Shown one piece after another: positions 1 to 8,248 of a stretch of DNA of 64,000 nt. The translations under genes and the position numbers were made by a program. Location of the stretch: positions 251,484-315,483 of the forward strand of contig LFJO01000003.1 of NCBI GenBank assembly GCA_001038565.1, written 5' to 3'. Below the pieces are notes generated by a model. The model made no database searches, was not told where the DNA came from, and worked only from the letters and a program-made list of their open reading frames with translations. The first letter of the stretch is position 1. Each line of letters begins with the position of its first letter. The DNA is from Alkalihalobacillus pseudalcaliphilus (GTDB taxonomy: Bacteria > Bacillota > Bacilli > Bacillales > Bacillaceae_D).

Positions 1-70
1 ACCGCCGTATACGGAACCGTACGTACGGTGGTGTGGGGGGTGGAGGTTAGTCGCCTCCTTCTATCCCGAT
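1..70 (+). mobile_element. Group II intron 3' end (domains V and VI), partial
   Basis: Bases 1-32 fold as a group II intron domain V: a 9-bp helix pairs ACCGCCGTA with TACGGTGGT, a two-base CG bulge sits at 22-23, and a distal TACG/CGTA stem lies in between. The triad is CGC, as in bacterial class C introns. Bases 33-70 form a domain VI-like hairpin (GGAGG...CCTCC) with an unpaired A near the 3' side, and the intron ends in AT, which fits the usual AY terminus. The body and any reverse transcriptase ORF must lie upstream of the window. The subclass is inferred from the triad only. Confidence 0.8.
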
Positions 71-92
71 TCAGAGAAAACGTCTAGCCGTC

Positions 93-240
93 AATGCGGA
101 GCAAATTAAAATACACAGCAATGAGTGGTAAAACGGACCACCAATGCGAAGTAAATCAAAATACGTAGCAATGAAACTAAAAAAAGAAGGGCCGATGCGG
201 AGTAAATGAAAATATGCAGCAATGAAACCGGAAAAATGAA
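93..240. repeat. Three ~50-bp imperfect tandem repeats
   Basis: Units start at 93, 143 and 194 (periods 50 and 51). Each opens with RATGCGRAG, continues with YAAAT.AAAATA and has AGCAATGA about 25 bases in. The units differ at many positions, so they are old or under weak constraint. A related stretch occurs at 17741-17820. The minus-strand reading frame through this array only reflects the tandem period and is not supported as a gene. Confidence 0.75.
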
Positions 241-252
241 AGTAGGGTTTAG

Positions 253-426
253 CTTTTAACTGGTGAACTTTATTCAATTTGGTTTTGTTCTTTTTCGTTT
301 TAAAAGAAAGGTGTTAGATTGTTTTATTACTTGAAAATAGTACTAACCCAGCGGATCATGATTTTGGTAGCGGTGAGCAAAGCTCCGCATTTGAGCATCA
401 GTATCAACTTTCCTATAAAACCACCA
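253..426 (+). repeat. Dispersed structured repeat, short form (copy 1)
   Basis: This copy starts with CTTTTAACTGGTG, has an AT-rich middle, then TAACCCAGCGG and a stem-loop. GCGGATC (351-357) pairs with GCTCCGC (382-388) with one mismatch, around a loop containing ATGATTTTGGTAGCGG. It ends with CAACTTTCCTATAAAA. The same order is seen at 8034-8203, and with an extra internal module at 17958-18190 and 63690-63916. Nothing here looks coding. With the tandem repeats it fills the gap up to ylqD. Confidence 0.75.
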
Positions 427-498
427 AAGATAGAAGTTCGTGCATTTTTAAGGTAAACTATAAAAAAGATGGTCTTCTACAAGGTGGGGTGTTTGGAT

Positions 499-909
499 AT
501 GAAGATAATAAGAAAGGCAACCGTCAAGCATGTATTAACAGCGAGCAAAAAAGAAACGTTGTTAGCCAATATTCTAGAAGATGAACAAAGTTGTAAAAGA
601 GAGCTTGAACAGCTTGAATTTCAGTTACATAAAGCATTAAAGGATGTTAATCAAAAGCATGATCAAGCCGTAGTAAGGAAACGTTATAAGAAAGAGCTTG
701 ATAAAAGGAAAGAACGTCTCCATGCTCTTCATTTTAAAAAGCAACAGCTCCAAAAATTAGAGATAGGTTCAGAAATTCGCTCAGGCAGCATTGACACACT
801 TATCGAATTTGAAGTAGGAGATAGGTGGTTAGACGAAAATGAAGAGCTCGAGGTTATTATAAAAGATGGAATAATAGCTGAATTTAGAGAAAGTAGGCAA
901 GATATATGA
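499..909 (+). CDS. ylqD: YlqD family protein
   Basis: A 136-residue protein of the YlqD family, conserved in Bacilli directly upstream of rimM. Its biochemical role is not established. Residues ~20-85 are charged and heptad-like, consistent with a coiled coil, followed by a C-terminal part containing [10 protein letters not shown] that may fold as a small beta domain. An in-frame ATG lies 30 bases upstream, but the ATG at 499 is preceded by GGTGGGG at a proper distance and matches the family N-terminus (MKII). The stop overlaps the rimM start (ATGA), which suggests translational coupling. In other Bacilli rpsP and khpA lie just upstream. Confidence 0.85.
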   Translation: MKIIRKATVKHVLTASKKETLLANILEDEQSCKRELEQLEFQLHKALKDVNQKHDQAVVRKRYKKELDKRKERLHALHFKKQQLQKLEIGSEIRSGSIDTLIEFEVGDRWLDENEELEVIIKDGIIAEFRESRQDI

Positions 910-1433
910 GTGAATGGTTTAAAGTTGGTAAAATTGTCAATACCCATGGGGTCAAAGGAGAAGTACGAGTCATAGCCTCAACGGATTTTACAGAAGACCG
1001 CTTTGCTAGTGGACAAGAATTAATGGTTATTGACAAGGAAACAAAATCAGAAGTTAAAGTAAAGGTAACAGGTCATCGTAAGCATAAAAACTTTGATTTG
1101 CTCACATTTGATGGATATACTAATATCAATCATGTTGAACGCTTTAAAGGTGAATTTCTCTATGTTCATGAAGCATTTTTAGATGAACTTGATAAGTATG
1201 AGTATTATTATCATGAAATCATCGGTTGCCTTGTTAAGACCGAAGAGGGCCAAGAGCTTGGGAAAGTGCGGGAGATTTTAGAAACAGGAGCAAATGATGT
1301 GTGGATTGTGCAACGAATCGGACAAGGGAAGGATATATTGATTCCGTACATTGAACAAGTGGTCAAACAAGTTGACGTGGAAGCGAAAGTTATTACGATT
1401 CATGCGATGGAAGGTTTAATTGATGAAAATTGA
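906..1433 (+). CDS. rimM: 16S rRNA processing protein RimM
   Basis: RimM, 175 residues, binds ribosomal protein S19 and assists maturation of the head of the 30S subunit. The N-terminal RimM domain starts at once with the typical [16 protein letters not shown] stretch (residues 7-22). The C-terminal PRC-barrel domain covers roughly residues 97-170 and contains the characteristic [15 protein letters not shown]. The gene overlaps ylqD by 4 bp and trmD by 11 bp, the usual coupled rimM-trmD arrangement. Length and domain order are normal for the family. Confidence 0.97.
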   Translation: MSEWFKVGKIVNTHGVKGEVRVIASTDFTEDRFASGQELMVIDKETKSEVKVKVTGHRKHKNFDLLTFDGYTNINHVERFKGEFLYVHEAFLDELDKYEYYYHEIIGCLVKTEEGQELGKVREILETGANDVWIVQRIGQGKDILIPYIEQVVKQVDVEAKVITIHAMEGLIDEN

Positions 1434-2169
1434 TATTTTAACTTTGTTTCCTGAAATGTTTCCTGGTGTATTTGGGTCCTCGATTTTAAAACATGCTCAA
1501 GAGAAAGAGTTAGTTTCGATTAATGTGGTTGATTTTCGAACCTATGCCGACAACAAACACCATAAAGTCGATGATTATCCGTACGGCGGGGGAGCAGGTA
1601 TGGTGTTACGACCACAACCAATTTTTGATGCGGTAGCTGATTTAGAACATAACTCATCTGAAAAGCCAAGGGTTGTTCTTTTATGTCCACAAGGTAAAAC
1701 ATTTACTCAGAAAAAAGCAGAGGAATTAGCTCAAGAGAAACATTTGGTGTTCTTATGTGGTCATTATGAGGGGTATGATGAACGTATCCGTGAGCATCTG
1801 GTCACAGATGAGGTTTCGATTGGTGATTATGTCTTGACCGGTGGCGAAGTTGGGGCGATGGTATTAACCGATAGCATTGTAAGGTTATTACCTGGTGTCT
1901 TAGGAAATGCTGAATCAGCCGTCACCGACTCCTTCTCAACGGGATTGTTGGAACATCCTCATTATACGAGGCCAGCTGACTTTCGAGGCTTACAAGTTCC
2001 TAAAGTACTTTTATCTGGCCACCACCTCCATATTGAAGAATGGCGGTCAAAGGAAGCATTAAGAAGAACGTGGCAACGAAGACCGGATTTATTACAGAAT
2101 CGCCCTTTAACAAAAGAAGAGCAATTATGGCTGAAGGAAATTGAGGAAGAAGCAAAGAAAGACTTGTGA
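1423..2169 (+). CDS. trmD: tRNA (guanine-37-N1)-methyltransferase TrmD
   Basis: TrmD transfers a methyl group from S-adenosylmethionine to N1 of G37 in tRNAs, which prevents frameshifting. The 248-residue protein begins [13 protein letters not shown] and has the SPOUT trefoil-knot signatures: YGGGAGM, the GHYEGYDER segment and GDYVLTGGE, followed by the helical tRNA-binding C-terminus. An in-frame TTG lies one codon upstream, but the ATG at 1423 fits the family N-terminus. The start lies inside rimM and uses GATGGAAGG as ribosome binding site. Confidence 0.97.
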   Translation: MKIDILTLFPEMFPGVFGSSILKHAQEKELVSINVVDFRTYADNKHHKVDDYPYGGGAGMVLRPQPIFDAVADLEHNSSEKPRVVLLCPQGKTFTQKKAEELAQEKHLVFLCGHYEGYDERIREHLVTDEVSIGDYVLTGGEVGAMVLTDSIVRLLPGVLGNAESAVTDSFSTGLLEHPHYTRPADFRGLQVPKVLLSGHHLHIEEWRSKEALRRTWQRRPDLLQNRPLTKEEQLWLKEIEEEAKKDL

Positions 2170-2184
2170 GGGCGGTCTATTTAT

Positions 2185-2275
2185 GTTAATATAATCTTTG
2201 TGGCATTTGCCCGGATTACGATGTTCCGCTGATTATGATTTGAGGATATTCAAGAGCATCTGTGTGGAAGGAGTG
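2185..2275 (+). promoter_or_regulatory. Putative L19 leader RNA upstream of rplS
   Basis: The 113-bp gap before rplS is not coding. It contains a TATAAT-like hexamer (2190-2195), then a segment that can fold with CGGA...TCCG pairing around TTACGATGT and a second element with GAGGATATTCAAGAGCATC. This layout resembles the L19 autoregulatory leader known from Bacilli, in which L19 is thought to bind its own mRNA. The match is from memory of the family and was not scored with a covariance model. Confidence 0.55.
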
Positions 2276-2282
2276 GAATTAC

Positions 2283-2630
2283 ATGAACAACATCATTCGT
2301 GAAATTACAAATGAACAACTACGTACTGATTTACCTGACTTCCGTCCTGGTGATACGTTAGTGATTCATGTTAAAGTTGTTGAGGGAACTCGTGAGCGTA
2401 TTCAGTTATTTGAAGGCGTTGTAATCAAGCAACGTGGTACTGGTATCAGCGAAACTTTCACAGCTCGTAAAATTTCTTACGGTGTAGGCGTTGAACGTAC
2501 ATTCCCATTACATTCACCGAAGATCGCTAAGATCGACGTGAAGCGTCGCGGTAAAGTACGTCGTGCGAAACTTTACTACCTACGTGAATTACGCGGTAAA
2601 AAAGCGCGTATTAAAGAAATTCGTAGATAA
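2283..2630 (+). CDS. rplS: 50S ribosomal protein L19
   Basis: L19, 115 residues, sits at the 30S-50S interface of the ribosome. The sequence has the family hallmarks: [20 protein letters not shown] near residues 17-36, [13 protein letters not shown], and the basic C-terminus with [16 protein letters not shown]. An ATG-less extension of seven codons exists upstream, but the ATG at 2283 follows AAGGAGTGG and gives the standard length. A strong terminator follows, so trmD-rplS end as a unit. Confidence 0.98.
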   Translation: MNNIIREITNEQLRTDLPDFRPGDTLVIHVKVVEGTRERIQLFEGVVIKQRGTGISETFTARKISYGVGVERTFPLHSPKIAKIDVKRRGKVRRAKLYYLRELRGKKARIKEIRR

Positions 2631-2661
2631 TAGCGGCAGAAATTTTGTATCTTTAACGATT

Positions 2662-2698
2662 AAAAGGACAGTGACCCATCTGGGAAACTGTCCTTTTT
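2662..2698 (+). terminator. Rho-independent terminator after rplS
   Basis: AAAAGGACAGT (2662-2672) pairs with ACTGTCCTTTT around an inner CCC/GGG stem, and the 3' arm runs into a T tract. It separates the ribosomal protein transcript from the signal peptidase gene. Confidence 0.9.
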
Positions 2699-2815
2699 CA
2701 ATAGGAATAAGAAACCTAAAAACAAATGAAAGACCGACTAATCACATTAGTCATCTACTACTAAATTGTGCTAAAATAAAGTAGGGTGGATATTCGTCAA
2801 TTTGGAGGCTAAAAA

Positions 2816-3370
2816 ATGGAGAAAGAGAATACAAGCAGTTCATGGGAATGGATAAAAGCAATTGTTATTGCATTAGCGTTAGCATTTTTAATTCGTTACT
2901 TTTTATTTGCCCCCATTGTTGTGGACGGAGAATCGATGTCACCGACTTTACATAACGGTGATCGAATGATCGTAAATAAAATTAGCTACACTCTTTTTGA
3001 GCCAGAGCGATTTGATATTGTTGTTTTCCATGCTCCTGGTGGGAAGGATTATATAAAAAGAGTGATTGGTCTTCCTGGAGATGAAATAGAATATCGTTCG
3101 GACACATTATATGTGAATGGTGAGCCGGTAGAAGAGAGATTTTTAGATGAATTAAAGGAAAACTATCAAGGTGAGACATTAACCAATAACTTTGAACTAG
3201 TTGATGTTACCAATGAATTTGTCGTACCAGAGGATCATCTATTCGTATTAGGTGATAACCGTAGACATAGTAAAGACAGTCGAGATATTGGCACGGTACC
3301 AACGGATAAAGTTATTGGAAAAGCTAGTGTGATATTTTGGCCAATAACAGAAGTAAGGGTAGCGAAATAG
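2816..3370 (+). CDS. sipS: Type I signal peptidase
   Basis: Membrane-anchored signal peptidase I, 184 residues, which cleaves secretory signal peptides outside the membrane. One N-terminal membrane segment covers roughly residues 14-33. The catalytic serine is Ser40 in GESMSPTL and the general base is Lys81 in [12 protein letters not shown]. The C-terminal box with [15 protein letters not shown] is also present. Length and single membrane span match the Gram-positive Sip type. It lies alone between the rplS terminator and rbgA, with only 10 bp to the latter. Bacilli usually have several paralogues, so the exact Sip name is by position. Confidence 0.93.
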   Translation: MEKENTSSSWEWIKAIVIALALAFLIRYFLFAPIVVDGESMSPTLHNGDRMIVNKISYTLFEPERFDIVVFHAPGGKDYIKRVIGLPGDEIEYRSDTLYVNGEPVEERFLDELKENYQGETLTNNFELVDVTNEFVVPEDHLFVLGDNRRHSKDSRDIGTVPTDKVIGKASVIFWPITEVRVAK

Positions 3371-3380
3371 GAGCGAAGTT

Positions 3381-4244
3381 ATGACAATACAATGGTTTCC
3401 TGGTCATATGGCCAAAGCAAGAAGAGAAGTAACGGAACAATTAAAAATGATCGACGTTGTGATTGAATTAGTAGATGCAAGAATTCCATTGTCATCAAGG
3501 AATCCGATGATCGATAAAATTGTGGAACATAAACCGCGATTAGTTTTATTAAACAAAGCAGATTTAGCCGATGAAGGACTAACGATGAAATGGAAGAGCT
3601 ATTTCGAGGCGTTAGGTTATTCGGTTCTTATTATTAATTCTCAAAATGGTAAAGGGACAGAAAAGATTAGTGCTGCTTGTCAAAAGCTTGCCACACCGAT
3701 GCTAGATAAAATGAAAGCAAAAGGGATGAAACCAAGAGCGATTCGAGCTATGATTTTGGGAATTCCTAATGTAGGGAAGTCAACGTTAATTAACCGACTT
3801 GCTTCAAAAAGAACGGCACAGGTTGGTGATCGTCCTGGAGTAACGAAAAGACAGCAATGGATAAAAGTAGGCAAGCAATTAGAATTATTGGATACACCAG
3901 GGATTTTATGGCCGAAATTTGAGGACCAAGATACTGGTTTTCGCCTAGCAGTAACAGGGGCGATAAAGGACGAGATATTGGATTTTCAGGATATTGCCTT
4001 GTTTGCGATTAAGTATTTAAAAGTCCACTACCCAGAGCGTTTACAGGAACGATATAAGTTAGAGGAGCTTTCTGAAGACAATGTCGAGATTTTTGATCAG
4101 ATTGGACATAAAAGAGGCTTTAAGATGAGCGGTGGTTATATCGATTATGATAAAGTGGCAGAAACTCTTTTAAGAGAATTAAGAAGTGGGTTATTAGGTC
4201 GCTTAAGCTTTGAAAGGCCAGTTGGAGAGATTGAAACCGTTTAA
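3381..4244 (+). CDS. rbgA: Ribosome biogenesis GTPase RbgA (YlqF)
   Basis: RbgA is a circularly permuted GTPase needed for late 50S subunit assembly. The order of motifs in this 287-residue protein shows the permutation: G4 (NKAD, 58-61) comes before G1 (GIPNVGKS, 127-134), G2 near RPGVT and G3 (DTPG, 171-174). The N-terminal WFPGHMAKA motif and the C-terminal ANTAR-like helical region are as in the family. The start has AGGAGCGA upstream. It is co-transcribed with the signal peptidase gene and followed by a terminator. Confidence 0.97.
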   Translation: MTIQWFPGHMAKARREVTEQLKMIDVVIELVDARIPLSSRNPMIDKIVEHKPRLVLLNKADLADEGLTMKWKSYFEALGYSVLIINSQNGKGTEKISAACQKLATPMLDKMKAKGMKPRAIRAMILGIPNVGKSTLINRLASKRTAQVGDRPGVTKRQQWIKVGKQLELLDTPGILWPKFEDQDTGFRLAVTGAIKDEILDFQDIALFAIKYLKVHYPERLQERYKLEELSEDNVEIFDQIGHKRGFKMSGGYIDYDKVAETLLRELRSGLLGRLSFERPVGEIETV

Positions 4245-4273
4245 AGGAATATTTCTTTAGACGGTTTTCTTTT
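4234..4273 (+). terminator. Rho-independent terminator after rbgA
   Basis: AAACCGTTTAAAG pairs with CTTTAGACGGTTT (one mismatch) around GAATATTT, followed by TTTTCTTTT. The hairpin starts inside the last codons of rbgA. Confidence 0.85.
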
Positions 4274-4322
4274 GTTAATTAAAGCTTATAAAGGAAATGA
4301 CGATATGAAAGGAAAGTGAAAA

Positions 4323-5129
4323 ATGTCTGGGACCAAACGAACAATGAAAGAAATAGAAGAGCTATTATTCGAAAATGATAAACCGACAAATGAGTTACTG
4401 ACGGAGCTTGCTTTGGATGAGCGTAAAGGCGTTCAAACGATGCTGAAACGTTACAAGAAACAGCTTGAAAAAGAGCAAGAGCTTTTACATATGCATAGCG
4501 AAATGACTCAATTTGAGCAGGCATTATATAAACAAAATCACCAATGGATTGCTGGTGTTGATGAAGTTGGAAGAGGTCCACTTGCAGGGCCGGTTGTCGC
4601 AGCCGCTGTTATATTACCTCAAGATTTTCAATTATTAGGTTTAACGGATTCAAAAAAACTTACAAAAGCAAAACGTGAAGAATTTGACGTTATTATCAAA
4701 AGAGAAGCCATTGCGTATAGTATTACCATGATTGACGCAACTGAAATTGATCAAATTAATATTTATGAGGCAACTAAAAAGGCGATGCTAGAATCGATCC
4801 TCAGTTTAACAACGAAACCTACGTATCTATTATTAGATGCAATGAAATTAGAGATTGACATCGAGCAGCAATCTTTGGTTAAAGGGGATTCTCGTAGTCT
4901 CTCTATCGCAGCTAGCTCCGTTATTGCAAAAGTTGCTCGAGATCATTATATGACAAAGCTTCATCAAGAATATCCCACATACCACTTTAATAATAATATG
5001 GGATACGGTACAGCAGGGCACCTCGAAGCAATAAAGGAACATGGAATTATTCATGAGCATCGCAAAAGTTTTAAACCTGTAATAGAATTAGCGGGGAAAG
5101 ACAGGTCGAGTCAGACAACGCTATCTTAA
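4323..5129 (+). CDS. rnhB: Ribonuclease HII
   Basis: RNase HII removes single ribonucleotides and RNA primers from DNA hybrids. The catalytic domain begins near residue 74 with AGVDEVGRGPLAGP, which carries the acidic pair Asp80-Glu81. A third metal ligand is Asp172 in LLLDAMKL. The first ~70 residues are a charged helical extension, normal for the HII enzymes of Bacilli (total 268 residues). The ATG at 4323 is preceded by GAAAGGAAAGTG. The gene follows the rbgA terminator and precedes ylqG. Confidence 0.96.
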   Translation: MSGTKRTMKEIEELLFENDKPTNELLTELALDERKGVQTMLKRYKKQLEKEQELLHMHSEMTQFEQALYKQNHQWIAGVDEVGRGPLAGPVVAAAVILPQDFQLLGLTDSKKLTKAKREEFDVIIKREAIAYSITMIDATEIDQINIYEATKKAMLESILSLTTKPTYLLLDAMKLEIDIEQQSLVKGDSRSLSIAASSVIAKVARDHYMTKLHQEYPTYHFNNNMGYGTAGHLEAIKEHGIIHEHRKSFKPVIELAGKDRSSQTTLS

Positions 5130-5174
5130 CTTCAATAACACGATATATTAAGAGGGTAAAGGGGGAAGTCAACG

Positions 5175-6839
5175 ATGATATCTAAGCTATTTTCTGAACA
5201 GCATACGTTACGGTCCTCATCGCAAACGCAAGATTCTATGAATTTCAGGGAAGGTCACATGTTAAGAGGTCAAGTTCAGAAGTTATTCCCCCAGAATACT
5301 GCGTTACTATCCATGAACGGAAAAATGCTCACAGCAAAGTTAGAGCTTGGATTAGTTGTCGGACAGACCTACTGGTTTGAAGTAATAAGAAGTAAAGGCT
5401 TACCACGACTTAGACCGTTAACAGCTTCAAAGCAGGGGCAGGAGGGCAGTCCCGAAACATTAAGTAAATTAGGGTTACCAACTGACCAAAAAGGATTACA
5501 GCTCTTGCATGCGTTACAGGTGAAATCGATCCCTTTTACAAGGCAAAGCTTCATAGATGCACTCACACTCTTCCAAAGAAGTGAGTTGGGTAGCTCCTCA
5601 TTAAATCAACTGGTACAAATGATGCAGCTAGGCTGGCCGTTATCAAAAGAAGGCTATCTAGCTTATCAGGAAAGACAAAACCCTCAGCAACTAATGACAA
5701 TCATTGTTGAACTTTTAAGTCAATTAAAATCAGAAGGAACCGTCCATGCTCAAAGGTTAGAAACAGAACTTTTAAAATGGCTTTCAAATTTTCAACGTCA
5801 TGAAAGTAAGTCGCCACTTGTTACTTTTATTCAGAGGATGTCCGAGGCTCGGACCGATGGTGACAGGCAAGTGCTCCAAAATGTGATGCAAAGGCTCTTG
5901 CCAAAGGGAGTTCATGTGGATGAAGTGATGCGTTTTCTAACAGCACGCTTAAGTGAAGACCATTTAGTACCGCTACCAAGTAAGCAAAGTGGACTTCGGA
6001 GTGTTGCTACCTTCTTTCAACAGCACCATTGGTCAGAACAGCAAAAAAATGATTGGGTTCAACATCAAATTTCGAAATTAATTTCGAAAGAGCTACCGAT
6101 ACATACGGTCATGCATACGGCCCTCTCAGCGGCTGAGAATAAAGTAGTGAAGCAAGTGATTACAGAAAGTTGGTCAAGTCTTTTGAAAAGGACGACTCAA
6201 CAGCCAGCCCTTGCAACGCATTTACAAAGTGTGCTCCAACGAATAGGTTTGCAGCATGAAAATGGGCTAATTCATATGGATAGAATGGTACAAGTGGAGC
6301 AAAGCTCGTCATTAAAATCGATATTACTTCAAGCGCAACTAGAACCCGTTAATCGCCAAATTCAAGGAATGCTTTCAACGCTTCTTTCACATATTACTGG
6401 GACACAGATCCTAGCTTCACTTGAACAGCAAGAAGGTTTTTTTCAGCAATTACTCGTTCATTATCCACTAGTTATCGGTGGACAGACATTTTATGCCGAT
6501 ATTCAATGGCAAGGGAAAACAGACGTGAATGGGAATATTGATCCAAATCATTGTCGGATTTTATTTTATCTGAATCTTAAAGGGCTTGCAGAGACCATTG
6601 TTGATGTAAAAATACAGAAGAAAAAATTGGGTATGACTCTATACAATGAACAGCCTAAACCATCCGTTTTATTGGAAATGTTTATGCCGGTTTTAAAGGA
6701 ACGGTTAATAGAGTTAGGTTATGAGTTAATCTCGTTACAATGGAAACAAGAGGCAAAAGCGGAACAAAAGCTAATTACCTCTAGCCGTCAAGTGTATCAA
6801 GGCTATTCACATTACCAAGGAGTCGATATTCGCATATGA
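5175..6839 (+). CDS. ylqG: YlqG-like protein with FliK-type C-terminus
   Basis: A 554-residue protein in the ylqG position. It has no obvious membrane segment or signal peptide and is rich in Gln, Leu and Ser. The N-terminal ~75 residues suggest a small beta domain; the middle is helical. The last ~100 residues (LNLKGLAETIVDVKIQKK... to LGYELISLQW) follow the pattern of the hook-length-control C-terminal domain, which is also seen in the FliK of this window. It overlaps the FlhB-C-like ylqH by 4 bp. Since FliK and FlhB-C act together in flagellar secretion, a FliK-like role is inferred. The B. subtilis homologue is uncharacterised. Confidence 0.75.
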   Translation: MISKLFSEQHTLRSSSQTQDSMNFREGHMLRGQVQKLFPQNTALLSMNGKMLTAKLELGLVVGQTYWFEVIRSKGLPRLRPLTASKQGQEGSPETLSKLGLPTDQKGLQLLHALQVKSIPFTRQSFIDALTLFQRSELGSSSLNQLVQMMQLGWPLSKEGYLAYQERQNPQQLMTIIVELLSQLKSEGTVHAQRLETELLKWLSNFQRHESKSPLVTFIQRMSEARTDGDRQVLQNVMQRLLPKGVHVDEVMRFLTARLSEDHLVPLPSKQSGLRSVATFFQQHHWSEQQKNDWVQHQISKLISKELPIHTVMHTALSAAENKVVKQVITESWSSLLKRTTQQPALATHLQSVLQRIGLQHENGLIHMDRMVQVEQSSSLKSILLQAQLEPVNRQIQGMLSTLLSHITGTQILASLEQQEGFFQQLLVHYPLVIGGQTFYADIQWQGKTDVNGNIDPNHCRILFYLNLKGLAETIVDVKIQKKKLGMTLYNEQPKPSVLLEMFMPVLKERLIELGYELISLQWKQEAKAEQKLITSSRQVYQGYSHYQGVDIRI

Positions 6840-7123
6840 AGACCAATGAATCTTTTAAAAAAGCGGTGGCACTTAAATATCTCCAGGGGAAAGAGCAAGT
6901 GCCACGTGTAAGTGCAAAAGGGCGTGGTTTCGTTGCAGAAGAAATTGTGAAGAGAGCAGAAGAACACCAAATCCCTATTCAAGAAGATCCGAGCTTAGTG
7001 CAATTACTGGCAGAACTTGAGCTTAATCAAACGATCCCCGAAGAACTATATCAAGTTGTCGCCGAAGTATTTGCCTTTATTTACTTAGTGGATAAAAGTT
7101 ATCAAGAAATATCTAAAAGTTAG
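6836..7123 (+). CDS. ylqH: FlhB C-terminal-domain-like protein (YlqH)
   Basis: This 95-residue protein corresponds to the post-cleavage cytoplasmic domain of FlhB. It shares AVALxY, AKGxxFVA, the AxEHxI stretch and IPExL...AEVxAxxY with residues ~281-355 of the FlhB encoded at 43630-44724. It lacks the NPTH autocleavage site and all membrane segments. A free FlhB-C homologue of this kind (FlhX in Helicobacter pylori) can take part in export specificity switching. The start overlaps the ylqG stop (ATGA), so the two are probably made together. Functional assignment is by homology within the window. Confidence 0.85.
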   Translation: MKTNESFKKAVALKYLQGKEQVPRVSAKGRGFVAEEIVKRAEEHQIPIQEDPSLVQLLAELELNQTIPEELYQVVAEVFAFIYLVDKSYQEISKS

Positions 7124-7190
7124 ATGTGGTTGGTATGGTTTTATATGAAAGTTAGTGCTTATGCTCATGTATGTTGACCTTTCGGTCTTT

Positions 7191-7236
7191 GTTTTTGGAC
7201 CGTTAGCCAAGCGAGCTTGGCTAACGGACCAAAAAC
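7191..7236. repeat. Long 21-bp inverted repeat (hairpin)
   Basis: The arm 7191-7211 (GTTTTTGGACCGTTAGCCAAG) pairs with 7216-7236 at 20 of 21 positions; the only mismatch is A opposite A. The loop is CGAG. The hairpin begins with a T run and ends with an A run on either strand, so it is not built like an intrinsic terminator. Degenerate versions of a TTTTTGG...CCAAAAA hairpin occur in the related repeats near 37561 and 63584. Confidence 0.9.
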
Positions 7237-7260
7237 ACTTGGAAATTGATATTAGAAGCT

Positions 7261-7456
7261 ATCCTGATGGGTTACTCTCTCTTTTTTGTTGGTTGTGGCT
7301 GTTTGTGCGGTGCGCTGAATCTTTTTGGAAAGCTCGTGCGTAGCTATCTTTCAAAAAGTGGTTGGGCTACGGCCAAAAATGAGCATCCTCAAAACCAAAT
7401 TGAATGAAGTTCCACCAGTTAAAGAGCCAAATACTACTTTCATGTTTGTTGGTGGC
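7261..7456 (-). repeat. Dispersed repeat family 2, inverted copy
   Basis: Read on the minus strand, this contains in order: CCAACAAACATGAAAGTAG, CTCTTTAACTGGTGG, TTCATTCAATTTGG, TTTTGAGGATGCTCAT, GCCGTAGCCC, a TTTTTG...CAAAAAG hairpin region and GATTCAGCGCACCGCACA. The same order of motifs is found on the plus strand at 37497-37645 and 63515-63665. Confidence 0.8.
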
Positions 7457-7676
7457 GGAGCTGGTTTTGGCTCCGCCATGGGCATTTTGTAAGAAAGTGT
7501 TTAGTTTTGGTTTGTTTACTTCTCATACAAATCAAAATGCATTCTTAGTGAGAATACGTTACAAGCAAAATTAATTACTATGTTCCTCTTTTTTATTGCA
7601 CTCTGTGCCCGTTTTCTTATATGATTTATTTACGTAATAAAAATGCACGGGATTTTGAGGATGAGGATATTGAATA

Positions 7677-7710
7677 AAAACTATCATGCAAAACTTTGAT
7701 AGTTTTTTTT
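7677..7710 (+). terminator. Orphan terminator-like hairpin
   Basis: AAAACTATCA (7677-7686) pairs with TGATAGTTTT (7697-7706) and is followed by four more Ts. The A run before the stem makes it potentially bidirectional. No intact gene precedes it within 550 bp, so it either ends the long ylqG-ylqH transcript or survives from a lost gene. Confidence 0.75.
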
Positions 7711-8003
7711 ATATTAGAGGAGATGGGTACGAATAAGCTTTGAATGGGGCAAGTTAGTAATGAAAGCTTAATGGTTAAGTTCTTTCTATGATATTGAGCA
7801 TGCAGAACATGATTTATTACTTTATAATAGTGATAAATTCGGAGACTTCAGTGTTTTGCAGTGGCAGAGACGAAAATGTAAATAAAAAGCGTTTAAAGAC
7901 AACAAGAAGATATCAATCACAGGGAGCAGTAGTAGATAAAAGAACAAGTAAGTATCAGCCAGAGTGGGTAGTGGTATATAATCGATGCAAAGCAAGTATT
8001 ACT

Positions 8004-8203
8004 CCACCACCAACAAATATGAAAGTGCAGTTTCATCTTTAACTGGTGGCTTTTCATTCAATTTGAATTTGTTCATTTTCATTTTAAAAGAATGACGTTA
8101 GGTTGTTTTGTGAACTTGAGAATTAGTAGTAACCCAGCGGAGCATAATTTTCGGTAGCGACGTGCAACGCTCCATGTTCGCACTTACTTTCATACAAAAC
8201 CAG
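8004..8203 (+). repeat. Dispersed structured repeat, short form (copy 2)
   Basis: The copy contains CCACCAACAAATATGAAAG, CTTTAACTGGTGG (8037-8049), CATTCAATTTG, the TAACCCAGCGG motif and the stem-loop GGAGC (8139-8143) / GCTCC (8169-8173) around ATAATTTTCGGTAGCG, ending in ACTTTCATACAAAA. CCACCA at the start can pair with TGGTGG. Copies 1, 3 and 4 share the same backbone. A reading frame of 84 codons that runs into this copy is not supported as a gene. Confidence 0.8.
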
Positions 8204-8248
8204 TCAAAAAGATAAAAATCCAATCATTCACATTCTGAGGAGGGCAAT

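Larger units (their letters stand above)
7124..8248. other. Gene-poor, repeat-rich gap between ylqH and the MBL-fold gene
   Basis: No convincing gene is visible in these 1.1 kb. It holds a long inverted repeat at 7191-7236, an inverted copy of a dispersed repeat (7261-7456), a perfect 8-bp hairpin GGCGGAGC/GCTCCGCC (7454-7461/7470-7477), a terminator at 7677-7710 with no gene in front of it, and a direct dispersed-repeat copy at 8004-8203. Weak coding-like fragments around 7561-7675 end in RDFEDEDIE-stop but need a frame change to join, so they are at most a remnant. Confidence 0.6.

Noticed and set aside
93-240. Possible CRISPR array
   Set aside because: Units are ~50 bp, diverged along their length and directly adjacent; there is no alternation of constant repeats and unique spacers and no cas gene nearby.
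71-277. 68-codon reading frame on the minus strand
   Set aside because: It covers the ~50-bp tandem repeats and its peptide repeats come from them; it has no homologue that I recognise and no good ribosome binding site.
2563-2784. Reading frame overlapping the rplS end
   Set aside because: It runs through the rplS terminator in another frame and has no ribosome binding site.
7561-7675. Possible gene remnant ending in RDFEDEDIE-stop
   Set aside because: Pieces lie in different frames and no family could be named; too short to call a pseudogene.
7788-8042. 84-codon reading frame
   Set aside because: Its 3' part is a dispersed repeat and the start lacks a ribosome binding site.
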